A stretch of DNA of 64,000 bases from Helopsaltes ochotensis (GCA_013400155.1 VXBM01001092.1:169183-233182); one strand, 5' to 3'. Positions 26,301-41,300 are shown, numbered from the stretch's first letter. Made by a program: numbers and translations. Notes: generated by a model from the letters alone, not told the origin.

Positions 26301-29300
26301 TTCTATAATGACAATATATTTAAGTGGTAGAGGATAATTTAGATAATGTAAGCAAACATTTTTAATTACCTATTTACTGAAAAGGTGGATATACAGTGTC
26401 ATTCTCCAGTGCTTGCTTTTTTGATTACTTTTGAGGCTTTTGATTACTGTTTTTTCACTATCAGCTACTTCCTATCAGTCCATTAGCTGTATAATTTTTT
26501 CCTGCTGCAGTAAATTTCTTCCCTACCAAAATGCACTATAAATTAATTATGTATCCTATGTGCCTTCTAGGAGCATTTATTCCTGGGGTTCCTGTACAGC
26601 CTGTGGTTTTACGTTATCCAAACAAACTGGTAAGTTCAGCTTGCAGTGTCATTGGAAATTCAGGGTATTTTCCTTTAAGTGCATTGGCCCTTGTGTAACC
26701 TTTTAGGTTTAAAAATTCAAAAATCATTACTAAGTTATTGTTAGTTAAGTATTTATTCCTTAAGCCTCAAGGAGTATTGTGAGTCTTAACTGAGACAGTT
26801 TAAATGTTTCTGCTCTGAAAATTGTTCAGGTTGTTACAGGAAGTACTCTACAGATGATGAGATAAATGGCAATTTCTGTCCAGGATCTGTGTTCTGAAGT
26901 GCTCCCTGTTCCTGCAGTGTGTGCTGGAGAGTTTTCTTATTGTCATTTATTGCTGGAAGATGTTTCTGCATCTCCTGCCATTGGGGATGTTAGTCACGAA
27001 TTACTGTGAGCGGCTGAATGGCATAGGATAATGTGCTGAGGACCTCTGCACCTTTATAAAGTGTCATCTTGTCTGTTTCACATTCACCGTGCCCTTGGTA
27101 AGGAATTAGTTAATTTGGACTAGTCCTCCAAAAAAATTATATTCAGGTAAAATGCAGATTATAGTGTTTATTTACAATATCTGAAGCTTCTTTTGGAGCC
27201 CACTGGGCCTCTTTTCATGTCCAGTCTGTCGCCTTTCTGAAGTAGAAGCTACTTAGGGAGGGTGGGAAGTGTGTCAGAAGTAAAATAAGGACCACCTGGT
27301 CTGTCTGCATGTCACATCAGAAGATCTCTGACTAGTCCATTTACAGCCCTTTATTCTAAGGGAGGATTTTGTTTCCTCTTGTACCTGACTAGCTTAGAAA
27401 TATTTCCATCCACTGTTCTTTCTGTCATTTACAGGTTGATATAAAACATATAGTTGATTAAAAAATAAAAGGATCCAAGCAAAGTTAATATACACAGACC
27501 ACCATTTGCTCCTGGCTGGGACAATCAGTTTGCATTAACAAACCTAGAAATTATCTTTGCAGATGTTGTGAGAAGAATAGCGGCCTGATATGCTTACATA
27601 GTATCAAGCGCATTGTAGCGGGCTGCCTGGGACTTTTCATTACATAATTGTTACATTTTTCAGGAAGAAAAATAGAAGTTTTGATGGCACTGCCATTTAA
27701 AATGGCAAATATGCCCATGGCTTATGTCATACTTAATATGCCTTGTAACATTTTGTTGATGTTAAGCCCATACTAATATAAAGCTATCAAATATTGTTTT
27801 GTAAATATCTTCAAAATCCAGGTGCATACTGAAATGTCATTATTGCCTGTAGTACATAATATGCAATGTTTGTAAACACATAGTAAAAGTTCCTAAAGCT
27901 TTATTAACAGAAATTTGTGACTTTTAATGTTGAAGTAAAACAATATAAATGTAAATGAAAATTTTCATCATTTTTATGTTACTGCAAAACTGTCATAAAA
28001 GAAATAGTTATATAGATATCCATTGTGAGCTGGCATGAGTTTGTGTGTGGGACTTTACTTTTTCCTACTACTTTTAATTGCTGTAAACCACTTAATTTTC
28101 AGTGCCTTAGTGAGTCATTTAACCTCCTATGATCTAATTCCTAGAGACCTTCCAAAGGTCTAAGCATTAATGGCAGGGGCAATAATTGCTACTACTGCAT
28201 TATTTTTACATCAGCTTGGGGCTTGCAAAAGAGTTGCATCACAGTTAGGAGGAGAGGCAGAAGGAGTATGATGTGTTATGCAAAGGTGAGGTTTATATAG
28301 GTTATGATACTGAGTTAGATGATTTTGTTGCAATTATTGAACTATTCTTATCTCAACCTACAAGGCAAGGCTCACCTTTCCTTCCCAATTCTCCTGCTCA
28401 CCCTGAGGGAGGAGTGAACAAGCAAGCAGCTGCCTGGTACTTAGTTGCCAGCTGGGATTAAACCACAACACGTGTAAGGACAGAGTAGGGAATAAATACT
28501 GGTTTTCATACACTAAGATACCATATTTAGCACACTTTAAAGGACTCTGGCTTTCTATTTGTTGTCTTGTTTGACTGATAAATATTATAATTGTAGGTTT
28601 AGAAAGGAACTTAAGATCTTTGCTTCGGCAGTGAACTCCAAATATACATTGTGTGCAGTCACCCCACTGTGTTTTGCTTGAAGTGCCTGCTCTGATCTAT
28701 GTTCAGAGCTTTGAGTGGCACAGTATAGATGAGAACATTCTTGGATTTGAGTGCACCTGGCTGTTTCGAGAGGCTTTTTGGGATAGGAGCCCGGGGTGAA
28801 TGTAGTAAGTGTCTGCACACTGGCATGTTTATTTGATTGTAGTCTATTGCAGAGCTAGGGAAAGCACTACTGTTCTGCAGTGGGCTAACAGAGGGCAAAA
28901 GTGAAGAAGTAAATTCCAGTTTTTTTCTAGCAAAAAAATCTAGTTCTGGTTGCTGTGAACTCTGTTTTATATTTTTATAGTTAGAGTTGCTCCCTGAATA
29001 ACAGCTACCTTGAAGCCTGTGACTACTTGTATTAGATGACATCTCTGGTCCTCTATCAGTGCTTTTTAGTAGTAATATTTTAGTATATTGCTCTTCTTGA
29101 TGCACGAGCAGAAATAAACTTTAAGGCTTAAAATGTTGTTTAGACTTGATACTCAAAATTTGCTACACTGGTTGTCTAGATTGATAATATTTTAAATGTT
29201 GGATGCCTGAGAGCTACAACCTATGTTCTAATTAGAATAAATGCTCTAATGTCTTCACCCGTAGGTTCTCTACTGCAATCCTTTTTACAATTTTTCACTT

Positions 29301-32300
29301 ATTTTCTTTGTTTCTTCATTTGAGTTTTCTGTCAGAGTGCTCTTACTTATGAAGTTTTGAAAATACATAAACTGTCTACCGTTTTAAATATCACAGAGCC
29401 ATTTAAAATGTATTTTATGTCCAAATGTCTTCCACAAGTAACTGTACTATTTGATAAGAGGTTTGGCAGCAGCTCTTACACAGTTTTGGTTTATCAGGGT
29501 TGACTGAACCTGTAAAAACACAGCTGATCTCTTGTTTGAAGGCTGGCATACGATTCTCAGTATCTTCTTGTGTCAAATACAAACTCTATGGAAGATGGCT
29601 CTTCTCCCTTTTCCTCCCATGCTGAGGGGAAATAACAGAGGGATAACATTCAAGGTCAGGTTGGATGGAGCTCTGGCCAACAGGATGTAGTTAAAGATAT
29701 CCCTGCTCATTGCAGGGGAGTTGCAATAGATGGCCTTGAAAGGTCCCTTCCAACCAAGTTATTGTATCATTTTATGTACTTCCACACAGTTTAAAGTATT
29801 CATTACTTAGATACGATAGTTTCAAAGTGTACTCAGAATGCTGTCAAAGAGAATGTTGTCCAGAAGCCTAAGCTGGTAGCTGTGATAAATATAAGATAAC
29901 TTAGTTATGTAAGGAAGATCCTACTTCCCTTTGTCTGCTTGTTGTTTTTATCATAAAGATATTGGTTATGCTGGTAGGAGTCTCCTATAACATGGATCTG
30001 CCTCTTGCAGATCAGAATTAAACAGAATCCTGTTTAATCTTAGATAGCATTTCTGGCCATTACCCATGCATCTAGAAGTTTTGACAAGCAGAAGCGTGCC
30101 TGTCTACTATGATGTTCGCATTGGGAATTTCTTGCAGGATTGTTGGTAGATTACATGGCTTACTTGAGTTTGACTTGCCAGCTAGCCAGCATGAGGCTGG
30201 ATTCTGAAAATACCTGTGCACTGTTCAATGATCCAGACATTTCTGTGGAGATCACATTTTTCTTTATCTCCCTCTGTGCAATTGCAATTTAGAGAGCTGA
30301 GTTGGGTTGTGCAGTGCTTGCTATTCTATAAGGCAGATCTAGTCTCTAGATAAGTTATCAGCTATCTACACTGGTTTCTCATGGTTTGTAATGAAAGTTT
30401 CTTGTGGGAAAAAGACAAACCCCATAATGTGTTTACTTGCAGTGTTATCAGAGACATCAAAATAGCCAGAAACAGTGTAGCAGTATAAACTATCCACATT
30501 ATAGTTCTAAAAGATTACTACATAGAGATGCGGTTTTTTTAATGTAAATAAATTGATTGCCACAGATAGACTTATCCTTTCATATTTTGTTTGATTGATA
30601 ATAATTCTTAAATATCAAGTTCTAAATTTTTAATGAATCTTTATGACATATTGACTTTACTTTCCAAGCTGATTTTCTATCATTAATCACATTTTTCACC
30701 TTTTATGGATGGGTTTGCTTTCTTTTATTTTTTAGTTTGGGTGGCCTTTTGCTCTAAATGGTAATTAAAATTTGAGTTTAACTTGATTTTTCATGGTGCA
30801 TGTGATTACCTGAAACCTCTAGAATGGGTTTGTATGGTAGGATAGAACTGAACTAGAACTTGTTCAGTAGGTGGAAAAAACAAAATCTTTCTGATCAGGT
30901 CTTTCAGAGACGTGAATTTAATAAGTCCACTTGTCTTTACACTTACAACTTGAACTCTTTTCCTCAGTTAGAACAGAACTAATTTCCAGGTTTTTAGATT
31001 CTTTCTGCTACGCTTAAATCACATGTCCAAGTAGTGCAATTTTTTTTTTCCTGTGCTGTTTCTTAGTAGTAGTTAAAAATGGGATGACTTTTACTGTCAT
31101 ATTACTACCTGTTATATATTCCTTTACAGGTCTCTGTTCCATTTTTGCTATTTGCATTTTGTTCATGTCTTCTACTGCTATTAGTCCTCTCTTAGTGTTT
31201 CACACAGTGTTCATTTTGGCCATATAACTGTATAAAAGATGGGCTGATGCCTGAAAAAGTTGAGAACTTTTGCCAAAGAGAGCATAGAAGTTTTCATGGA
31301 AACTTAGTAGTCATATATTGTCAGTTGTGCTGTGTGCAATGTAAAAAGTTGAAAGCACATTAATTAATTAATTGTAAATATCATGCTTCTTTTCTTAGGA
31401 CACAATCACATGGACTTGGCAAGGGCCAGGAGCGTAAGTGGCTAATGTTTTATTGCCTTTTTCATTGCTTTCCTCTATTAGTTCTTATTTATGTGACTTG
31501 TATGCATATATATTCAACCAGTTGCTGGGGTTTTGATTATTCTTTGGGATTAATTTATCTTTTATATGTTATTCTCTAATTATACTAATAGTCATTAAGA
31601 GGAATCCAGGTGTAAACAATATATTTCTGCTGCTATGATTCTGTTGGTTTGCAGAATGAATTTTAGGTTTTTATTGCAAATTTTTTTTTCACCAAGTGCC
31701 TGAAGTAAAACAACTTGCTTCTGCTCTAAATATTCTGTTGCCTGCAAGTTCATTTGGTATCTTACTCTATGAAATCTAGGACTATTGTTTGAAACTGGTC
31801 TACTCTCATGAAATCTGTTGACCCACTCAAAGAATTTGGAGATACTGTTTCCGTTATCGTCTGAATATAATTTCGACCTTTTTTTAAAACAAAATGTTAT
31901 TCTAGAAGTTCTTTAGCAAATTCATGTAATATAAAATATTAAATGAAACAGTTCTTGCTTGTTAAAAAAAATTAAGCATTATTTTCTCATTGGGATTTGA
32001 GTAGAAATTCCAAACTGTTTAGATGAAGATGAAAACCACAAATTTTGAACCCTAAGTAAAGAGGAGTTGGCTTCTGTAGTTAATGCTTTGTATTGTTTTG
32101 AACATCCCACATGAGATCCTCTATTTTAGTAGCAATGAGGAGGCCATGGGGATTACCCAAGATTCAAGCAATTTAGAATTTTGTCAATTAAGTTTTGCAC
32201 TTAGGAACCAGGTCTAATTGAGGACATGATTTGGAGACTTGAGAAAATCATTGATCACTGCCAAAGGTTCAGCTTACAATTAATTTGTCACTTTGGAAGT

Positions 32301-35300
32301 AGGTGAGTCCATGGTTGTGTACGAGGTAAATAGACACTGCAGCATTTGCTGCATAAAGGGATTTCTGTTGTTGTGAGCTCCTACCTCTTCCCTTGCATTT
32401 GCACTGTCATTCATGTAAAAAAGTAACTCAGCTGTAGAGGAGAAAGGTGAGTAGCTTACTTCCACCTTAGAATCCTAACTGAGGACTTAAAAACATAAAG
32501 GAAGAGGGAAGAAACTTGTAGGTGTGTTGCCTCAGATCACTATAATGTCTACAAAACCTTTATTCTGAAGTGTTGACCTCTGCTAATAAAGTTAAATTAA
32601 ATTAAAGCTGAATCAGAATCTGCAGCAGCATGTGATGTTATACAAATTGACTGGGTCAGTTTAAATTACAGCTTGGCTTAATTAGGATTAATTCTCTTGG
32701 GTGACCTAAAATGTATTTGTGATGTCCTAGCAGAAAATACTATTAAGACAGATAACAGGCTTCCTTTTCTCAGCAAACATATATTTTCTGTTTTAGTGTT
32801 TGCCAAAACATAATCATAATGTTTCTGTTTCTAGGAGTATTCTGTTTGCTTAAAGGTGCTGTAGCCTGTCAGATGGATTGAAAACTTTTCACATGCAAAC
32901 GTAAACGCTCTCTTACACTCATTGAAAATAATGTTTTTACTGTTTTGGCAGTCTTCAGAGCAGATCAACTGAATCTACCTTGAAAACAGAGAATGGCCAT
33001 AGTTGAGTTAGATACAGGTTCCATCAGCTTTAAATTTTTTGTTTAAATTCCAGGTTTAATCTTTGAGGTTTACAGAGATGACAGAGAAAAAAATTTACTT
33101 GTAACTTATTGGGAGTTTTTAATGCTCTTGAACAAGAACCTAGAAACCAGACTTCTGTATTTCTGTCAGGGACATAAACTTCAGATCACAGGCTCCATTG
33201 TTGTTCTTGATTCTTTTCTTTGCCTTAATGTGTTGGAAGCTCAATAAGAAGAAAGGGGGAGAATGTTCTGCAGCCCTACATGAATGTATAACAAAATAAG
33301 TAGGGTTTTGCTTCTAGAACTGTACTTTATCTGTGTAAGAGGATTTTGACCAGTTGTCCCTTCACAATGATTGACTGCTGTAACTACCTAGCTATTGTAT
33401 GAAAACGTGGCTACTTGATGCTGCTCCTTAATTTAGGTTTACTAAATCCTTTTCCTGGATTTGAATCTTAATGCTTTCTAAGGTCAAGTTGATTCCAGTT
33501 ATCTTGTATCTTAGGCTATTAAAACACACGTACTGTATTTCATTAACAGGCTTTGGAAGTATAATGAACTTTGTTTCCAAACTGAGGTAATGATAAAATC
33601 TCAGTGGTTACCTAATTAATCTTGCCAACTCTGCTGAACACAGCATTTTTCTGAAACAGACTTATTCTACCTTTAACGTTATGCATATATTGCCTTTCAC
33701 TGTTTGCCTTCCTGTTTTTGTCTATTTTTAAGATGCCAATTAATTCAGTGTAAACTACTTTTGTTTCACCTTACAGAATGTAATATATAGAGGTACTTTC
33801 AAAGGCCTTTTCTGTTAATTTTTATCTGAATATGATCATACCTATAAGTAGGATACTACGTGAAGACTTTGGAGCATAATGTTTTACAGTTTCACTACAT
33901 ATGGTTTTTTTTCCTCCATCCTCCCCTATCTTTTTCCCCTTTTAGGTTTGAAATTCTGTGGCTCACTTTATGTCAATTTCACAATTCTGTGGAAATTGAG
34001 GTCAGTAAAAAAACTCCAGTGTATTCTGAGCAGTTGCAGAATACATAATATTGTACTTAATTCTGCAGTAAAACTTTGCATTCAAATCTTTCATGTATGT
34101 CTGTGAAAACAGGTTAAGATATCACTTAGATTTTAGACAAATGGCTTCTGTATCTGAAAATATAGTCTGAAAATGGAATAGCAAAATACAGTTTTCCAGT
34201 TGGCATAGGACTATTTTTACTGATTTGAATTGAGTAGATAAATTTCTGGCTCAGTTTAAAGAGTCTTTTGTGAACAAATTTCTTGTCTTCTAATGGCCTG
34301 ATTGCTGTTTCAGTTAGTGTAGCAACATTCAAGTGTTTGAATGCTGATGTACAAACTAAGGACTGTCTTGTAGAGAAAAATTGTGGGTCGTTTCTTATAG
34401 GCCCACTTAAGTTATTTAATATCTGGCTAATTTTTTTTTTTAGGCTGCACTGTTCAGAATGTGAAATTGGAAAACACAAAATCTATCTTTGCTCTTAACT
34501 TTGTTTTGAGAAAAATACTGTAATTTTAAGGCTGAAGACTATTGTAGTGAAAATGTGGAAACAATTACAGCCTTTCCTTTCAACTTTGTGTCCTTATGCC
34601 TTTTACACAGAGTAATTACATTTCTGTGGACAATTACAGTATTTGAAAAGTGTCATATAGGATAGTTGACAGATGTTCTGCAATTCTTTTGCTTTTTGAA
34701 TAATGAAGCAGCTATTTAGCTCTGACAGATGGAACTGATGGCAGGGTAAATCAGTAGGAAGAGCTATTGCATGTTTACATACACTGTGTTACAGTAGTAA
34801 CATATATTGCATGCTAATCACGTTACTTGTCATTGCTCTGTGTTTGCTAATTGTTACAATCAATTATTCTCAAAATTGATGGATGTGCAAAATACCAACC
34901 ACTCAATAGTTGCATGTGCTGTAGAAATTTGTGGTTTATGTTATCAATTTAGTTGGATAAAAACCAAATTCGATTTCCAGAGTAGTGGCCTGCGTTTTGC
35001 AGAAGGGGCAGGGAGTGACTGCTTCATACAGGGCTAAGACAAACCAGCTGATTGGCAGGATTTTTACCCTTTCTCAGGAACATAGTTTTCTGCCCTAGGC
35101 AAGTAAATGGATTCTTTCACACAGGAGTGAACACTGCTGAGCTTTCTTGATTTTTGAGGCAGCAGCTGCTAGCAGATGTTGCGTTTCTGTAGCTCTTAAC
35201 AGATCTTGCATAACAGGTTATGATCTTTGGTAGTTCTTGGGTAAAAAAAAAAAAAGCAAACTAACTAGTGGCCTTCTGAAATAGTCCATGCTAAAGCAGG

Positions 35301-38300
35301 AGTTAGCAGTGGATAAAGGAGCAGACCTTTTTGAAGGTTGCTGTCAAGTGTGAGGCAGAGTACTTGAGAGCTACTTGTTGAAGCTGTCTTTGTAAGGAAG
35401 TGCAGTGAGGACTAGTAACGTATAGGAAAAATCATTTGGTTTATGTTCAAAGTCATATTTCTCCCCTGGTCTCCGAAATTTGTTGGTTGATATTCCTGCT
35501 CTGTTCCATCAATACAGAGATACTGGCAAATACCTCCCAGACTGGGTACCACAGTTATCCAGTAACTCAGGGAGACATATTACAAAACAACACACCTTCA
35601 GTGGTTTTTTTATTAAAAAGTAAGATTTAACAGCCGGCAGTCAGGATCCAAAATTAGCTAGTCTGGGCTTCTCTGCATATAATATGTGTTCTGGGATGTT
35701 GTGTGTTCATCCAGTATGTGTATTGAGGAGCGAGCATCTACGTAGGTTTTATAAAAGGTTTTATAATAGGTTTCTGTAAATATTGGCCCATCCACCCATC
35801 CTGTACTTAGAACTGGAATGCTGGCAACAGTGTGAAGAAGAAAGGATATACGATCATCTGCACATGTAGTTTGTTTTGGCTCATGTCTGTTTGTTTGTTT
35901 TACTGACCTGTCAGCTTCAGTGTTCATACATCCACAGCAGCCTGCAGCAGCTGAGTGTTCTTCTCTTAGTTTTTTTAGTGATGTTGAAATGATTTTGCTA
36001 TTTATGTCGAGTTAGGCACAGACATGTAGAACACTTCTGAAATCACCTCATATTCAAATTTCTCCTGTGTTTGGACAAATTACTTAATAGCTGTTTGCAA
36101 CTCATATAAATGGAATGAGGTTTGGAAATTGAAGGAACATTCTTTCCATCTCTGTTAACTTTATGGTCTGTGTGGTTTTGTACATTACATGAAGCTGGTG
36201 TACCTGCTTGTAATGTAAACCTTGAAGACAGGAGTCATATGTTTTCACTTCAGTGATGCATATAGAGAAAACTCCAGCAAAACTCAAAATAAATTCAATA
36301 TTTGTCTGTTACAGGACATTCATCTGTTGTTGAATGTCCAATGGCAGTGTTTGGGTACTGTTAATCATACCAATATGTAATTTTAAAAATGCAGCTAACT
36401 TCATGGTTATTGAGAAATATGTGCTGAAATTACAAACTTCAAAATAGATAACAGCTTTACCCAGTTGTTAGTTTCTATTTTAAAGACCAGTGTGAAATTT
36501 CTGGGTCATAATTTCCATTTTCACCACCCATAGGTAATTATATGTACTACAACTAAGCTTCTTGCAGCTTTTTTTCAAATTCAGAGGCTTTAAACAGGAT
36601 TGTGAGCATTTTGCTCACTTATTGCATAAATTGTCTCATTGTGCTGCACTCATAAGAGTTGTCTGTCTGGTACTGAGTAGGGAGTGGTGATCAGAGTGAT
36701 CCCCTCTTGTTCTTCCCATCTGAGAAGTTAGTTACTTGGCAGAACGAAATATTTTGAAGGTTTTTATTGGTGAGACTGGCCATGATCTTGGTGCTTATAT
36801 AATTTTTCAATGGACACTTATAAACAGCTTAAAACACTGGAAGATATTTTAATGTAGGCCATGACGTTCTGAAAGTGCCCTTTCTGTTGTGGGTCTCCAG
36901 CATTTCTGGTTTAATTTTCCACTTTCAACATCAACTGTTCTGTGGTTCTCTGGTCATCTGCATTCATTTAGTTTTTCTTTCAATGGAGTGTTAATGGCTG
37001 ATGCCCAATTTGAAAGGGAAAAAATTTTCAAAATATCCAACAGCAGAAAATAAAAACACTTCTCATGTGTACATTAGGCAGTCATGCGTAATTTCAAAAC
37101 GTGCAGGGGGATCGGTAAATACCTGATGTCCTTAAAAATTGGATTCTTAATTTTTAAGCTATAGAACAACATTCCTTTAGCATGTGGGTTTTTTTGGTTA
37201 TCTGTAAAGAGCTGAACAATACAGGATGTGAGTGAGATTTATGCAAGAAAGTGCTAATACGTCTAAATTGTTTTAAAATTTTGAGTCTCACTTAGGAAAT
37301 TAACATAAAACTCTGCTTGGGTTCCATGAGGTAAGAAATGAGCAGAGTCAATGTTACATGAATTTCTAGAAGTATGACATATGCATAAGAATTTAAAAGT
37401 TTAATTTTTAATATTTTCTGTAGTCTTAATATAATTTTGTGAGTAACAACAAACTGTATACAATTTTCACCATAGTGCTATAAGAGATTGTTTAAAATGT
37501 TAAATATTTTTGGTATAATTCAGTTCTCTGTATGCAGTTTCTACCTGTGTATATTCCTTCAGAAGAAGAAAGAAAAAATCCAGTGTTATATGCCAATAAC
37601 GTCAGACGTGTAATGGCAGAGTAAGTATGTTGTAATTCTGCATAAAAATAGATGTGTGATTTTTAAGTTTAGACTGAAGAGTATATCACAAAATCAAGTC
37701 AGTGTGGTTGTCTGCCTCCAAAGAACCTTGTAGTCTGCAGGAGTAACTGCAAGACCTTTTACGTAGCAGTTAATTTCCCCTCTGAGGAGGCCGAGGAGCC
37801 GCAAATACAGCAAGAACTGTAGGAGTTGGTGGGTTTGGAATATTGGGTTTTTTTGGTTGGTTGTTTTGGGGGTTTTTTTAACATGCCTTCTTATAACAAG
37901 CCAGTTCTGCTTGCTCCAGTGGGTATTTAGAATTTTGGGGGGAGGGTATGGTTGAATTTTAGGAAAGTTAATGTATGTAAGTTTTGTGCTATTGGGATTG
38001 CATTTTAAGCCGTTTGTTTATTGGACTGTTTTAATGAGGTTAAGAATAGTTTCATGTATTCGTTATTAGCCTGTGGCTATTTCAAACAGTAAAGCACAGT
38101 GAAGTGGCTTTACTTCCAGTGGAAACAGAGGACTGATACAATGCAAATTAAATGAAGTTAATGTAAGTAAGTTAAAACACTTGTCTGTAGGGTATAATAA
38201 AGGCAATTTATTTTAATACTTTCACTCCTTTGTTGCATTTTTATTAATGACTTTTTCATTTTTTTTGTCCTTTCAGTAAATCTTCCATTAGTCAGTAGAT

Positions 38301-41300
38301 AACTCTTTTCCGTATTTACAGTGAACCCTCAGGCCTGTGATCACTAACAACTCTTGAGAGGTTTATGTATCCTCCTAATACTGATTTTGAAAGAACTTGT
38401 GAAATCGTAATTTCCTTTGTGTAACTTCTCTTCCGTTTCCAAGTTTCCGATTTAAGCCAAAGGCCAGTTTCTAGGTAGTAACTGAGAATTCTTGTCTGGT
38501 TGAACCCAGGTCTGTGAGTTTTCTTAAGGATGTTGGGACGATAATATATAACAATAGATCCATTGTACAAAAGGACATTTCTCACAAGAGAAAAGAACAA
38601 AAGTACCTGTTTGAATCATCCTGTCTTGGAGTCAAAAAATCTTTGAGGCACTGGCCTCAAAGACTTTTTTTCTTAATTAAAGACCATCACCTGGCAAGTC
38701 TTGTCCTCAGACTTTGTGTAGAAGGCCAGGTTCCTAAATCTTCATTCTGAACTCTGCTCCAATCAGACAACTGGGATTGTGTGCTACGAGGCAAACTTTT
38801 GAAAGCCAACAAAAGTTTACAACAACTGCCATGTCTCAAGCTTCCCTTCTAAGTGTGCTTAGAAGGAAAGACATGATTGTTTCTTCCTCCCAGCCCTGAG
38901 GAAGAATTAACCATTTGTGGTCACAGAAGAGGAATGCAGATCTAGCGGGAAAACTGTCAGAATGAAATATGTCAAAAAAGACTTGGTTTGGGATGAAGCA
39001 GGGGTTGTAGATGCTGTGTTGATGTGAATGGAAAAACAAATGTGTTCGGTTATCAAAGTTTTGAAGTTCAAATGCAGATGGGAATGAAACAGAATGTTGA
39101 TGCATGGATACCATGGATAACATAGTTAAAAATTATTTGCTTCTGACCATTTCCGGATGCCTTCTTCTTTTGTCAGTTGTTGCCCTGATTTTTACAGCCT
39201 TTCTGATGTATTTCTTAGCTGTTAGAATAAAGTCAGTTTCCTCAATGTTTAGATAGTACTTTACCTTTCTCATGCTAGGTGTTATCTGTAAGATAAGGTT
39301 TGTTTAAGAAATAGATTAGTAAATATCACATGCCTTTGGATGCAGATTGTACTGACTGACCGTCAGCTGGGCCAGTGGGGATGAGAGGTGTCCACCTTCT
39401 CATCCAATCCCTGGCATAGACCTGAGGTCTATTTAAGAAAAAAAAAATAAACTAAAAGTCCCTTTTTGAATCCTTCTCCTCATCAAGTCCTGTGTAGTTC
39501 TTGCCATACTGAACAGTCCACATCAGTTCTCCAGACTTTTCCCGTTTATCCATGCAGCTTTTGGTACAGGAGATTCCAGCTCAAATGCTGTCAAGGCTAT
39601 TCTGGAGCTATAGCAGTTGCAACTCAAGTACCTTGGGTGCTGTTTGGTGCTAGCATTGCATTCTGCATTGCTGGGTAAAAGACAATATTACTGATTTGTC
39701 TAGATTTGTCTTGCTTTTCTTGAGGATTGAGTCAGTGGTGTGATGTAGCATCTTGTTTTCAAGAGGTCTTTTTGGGATCTATTTAGATGTTTGTTTACCA
39801 TTCCTCCCCATCATATTTCTCTGGCAGAAGAGTCTAATTCTACTGGATATTTTACAGCATCAAAGGTGGCACTCCCAGGTAATAATGTATTTGTGAGTCT
39901 AGAACCAGTGTTGTGGAAACCTTGTGTCTTGCTCTTGATTTCAGAGGAAGTTGATGAGTGGAACATTAGATACAGTTTCTGCTCTTGAAATTGTTTGCCT
40001 TCACAATAATCTTGATTTGCGAACAGCTTCTATTTAGCATTAAATAAAGCATTTAACAAGATGTCTGTAACTTATTATGCTTCTGCCTGTTGACTCTGAA
40101 GAATTTTTGGTTTACCCGTATTTGACTAGCTTTTCTGTGGGTGGCCACAGATGTAAGTGATGGTGGTCTCCAGATACTCAATTTATATGTATATGTGAAC
40201 ATGAACTATTTCATTAAGGAGATGCTGTCATTCACAGAGGTTTGCTTCTTTAGGACATTAGTTTCTTGGACGTTAGATGAATTTACTTGCCCAAAAAGTC
40301 AAATTCAAAGTGTGCCTGTGTTATCAGAACTGGAATTACTCATACAGAATAGCCACTGCTGCTGAATATGCTTGCCATCCTTTGGGTCATTTTCTTAATT
40401 TGCACAAAAGGTATGTACAGAATAGATAAATCTGCTGTTTAAAATATCGTCCCTACTTATACTTTAACGATATGCTTCACATTTAATTTTCTAATACATC
40501 CTGTTTTTGAGTGAGTCTGTCTTGTTTGGTCTTTCTGGCCATGTTCAGACTCCTACTCAGTTTAGTCAATGGCCGCGTCACCCACGACGTGCTATCAGGA
40601 ACTGTGCTTACAGTCACCTTCAAATCACTGAAAATGTTGAGTACTTGTAAATATGGCAACAGTCCTGGCCAGTTCTGTTTAAATTCAATAAATAAAGTGT
40701 GGTGCTGTTCTGAGCTTTAATTCACTTCACGTGTTCTTTATCGCTCTAACAGAATTCTGAAACCACCCTACTAGTAAGTCGTGCCATGTAGATAAATATT
40801 ATATTACCTTCCTTTTGTATTACTTAAGCAAAATCAGCTTTTTGGTCTTCATGTGCATAAGCTATTATCACCTTATGTTGATGGTAGTCAACATGGGTTG
40901 TTTTGGTCTGTTAATTTATTGAGTTCCACAGTTTATTCTATGTATTTTCTACTTGAATATCAAACTTTCTGGCCCATACTGTTTTTGGGTGGGTCTTTTA
41001 ATCTTCAAATTAAGAAGTAATAATTTACTAGAACTATGTTAGTGTTGTAAAATTGTCAGCCACTTGGGACTTCAATCCCAGCTTTTCCAGAACTATTAGG
41101 AACAAACCAGCTTGACCTTGCCATGACTAATTTATTCATTTATTGCTATTGTAAATAAATATTTATTTCTAAAAATTTCTCAGTGGTAGAGGAAATATCT
41201 CTACCACTCTTAGAGCATTGGGAAATACTTACTTTTACTCCTAAGATATGTTGTCTTAATTGTTTCCCAATGTAAGATATTGGACATGACAGAGGTGTTT

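Noticed and set aside
28659..29105. 148-codon minus-strand ORF in intron 6
   Set aside because: No domain, no splice context, no recognisable similarity; within chance expectation for 64 kb.
40687..40712. Overlapping AATAAA signals followed by a GT-rich stretch in intron 9, a possible intronic polyadenylation site
   Set aside because: The GT-rich element directly abuts the signal, leaving no normal spacing for cleavage, and AATAAA is common in AT-rich introns.
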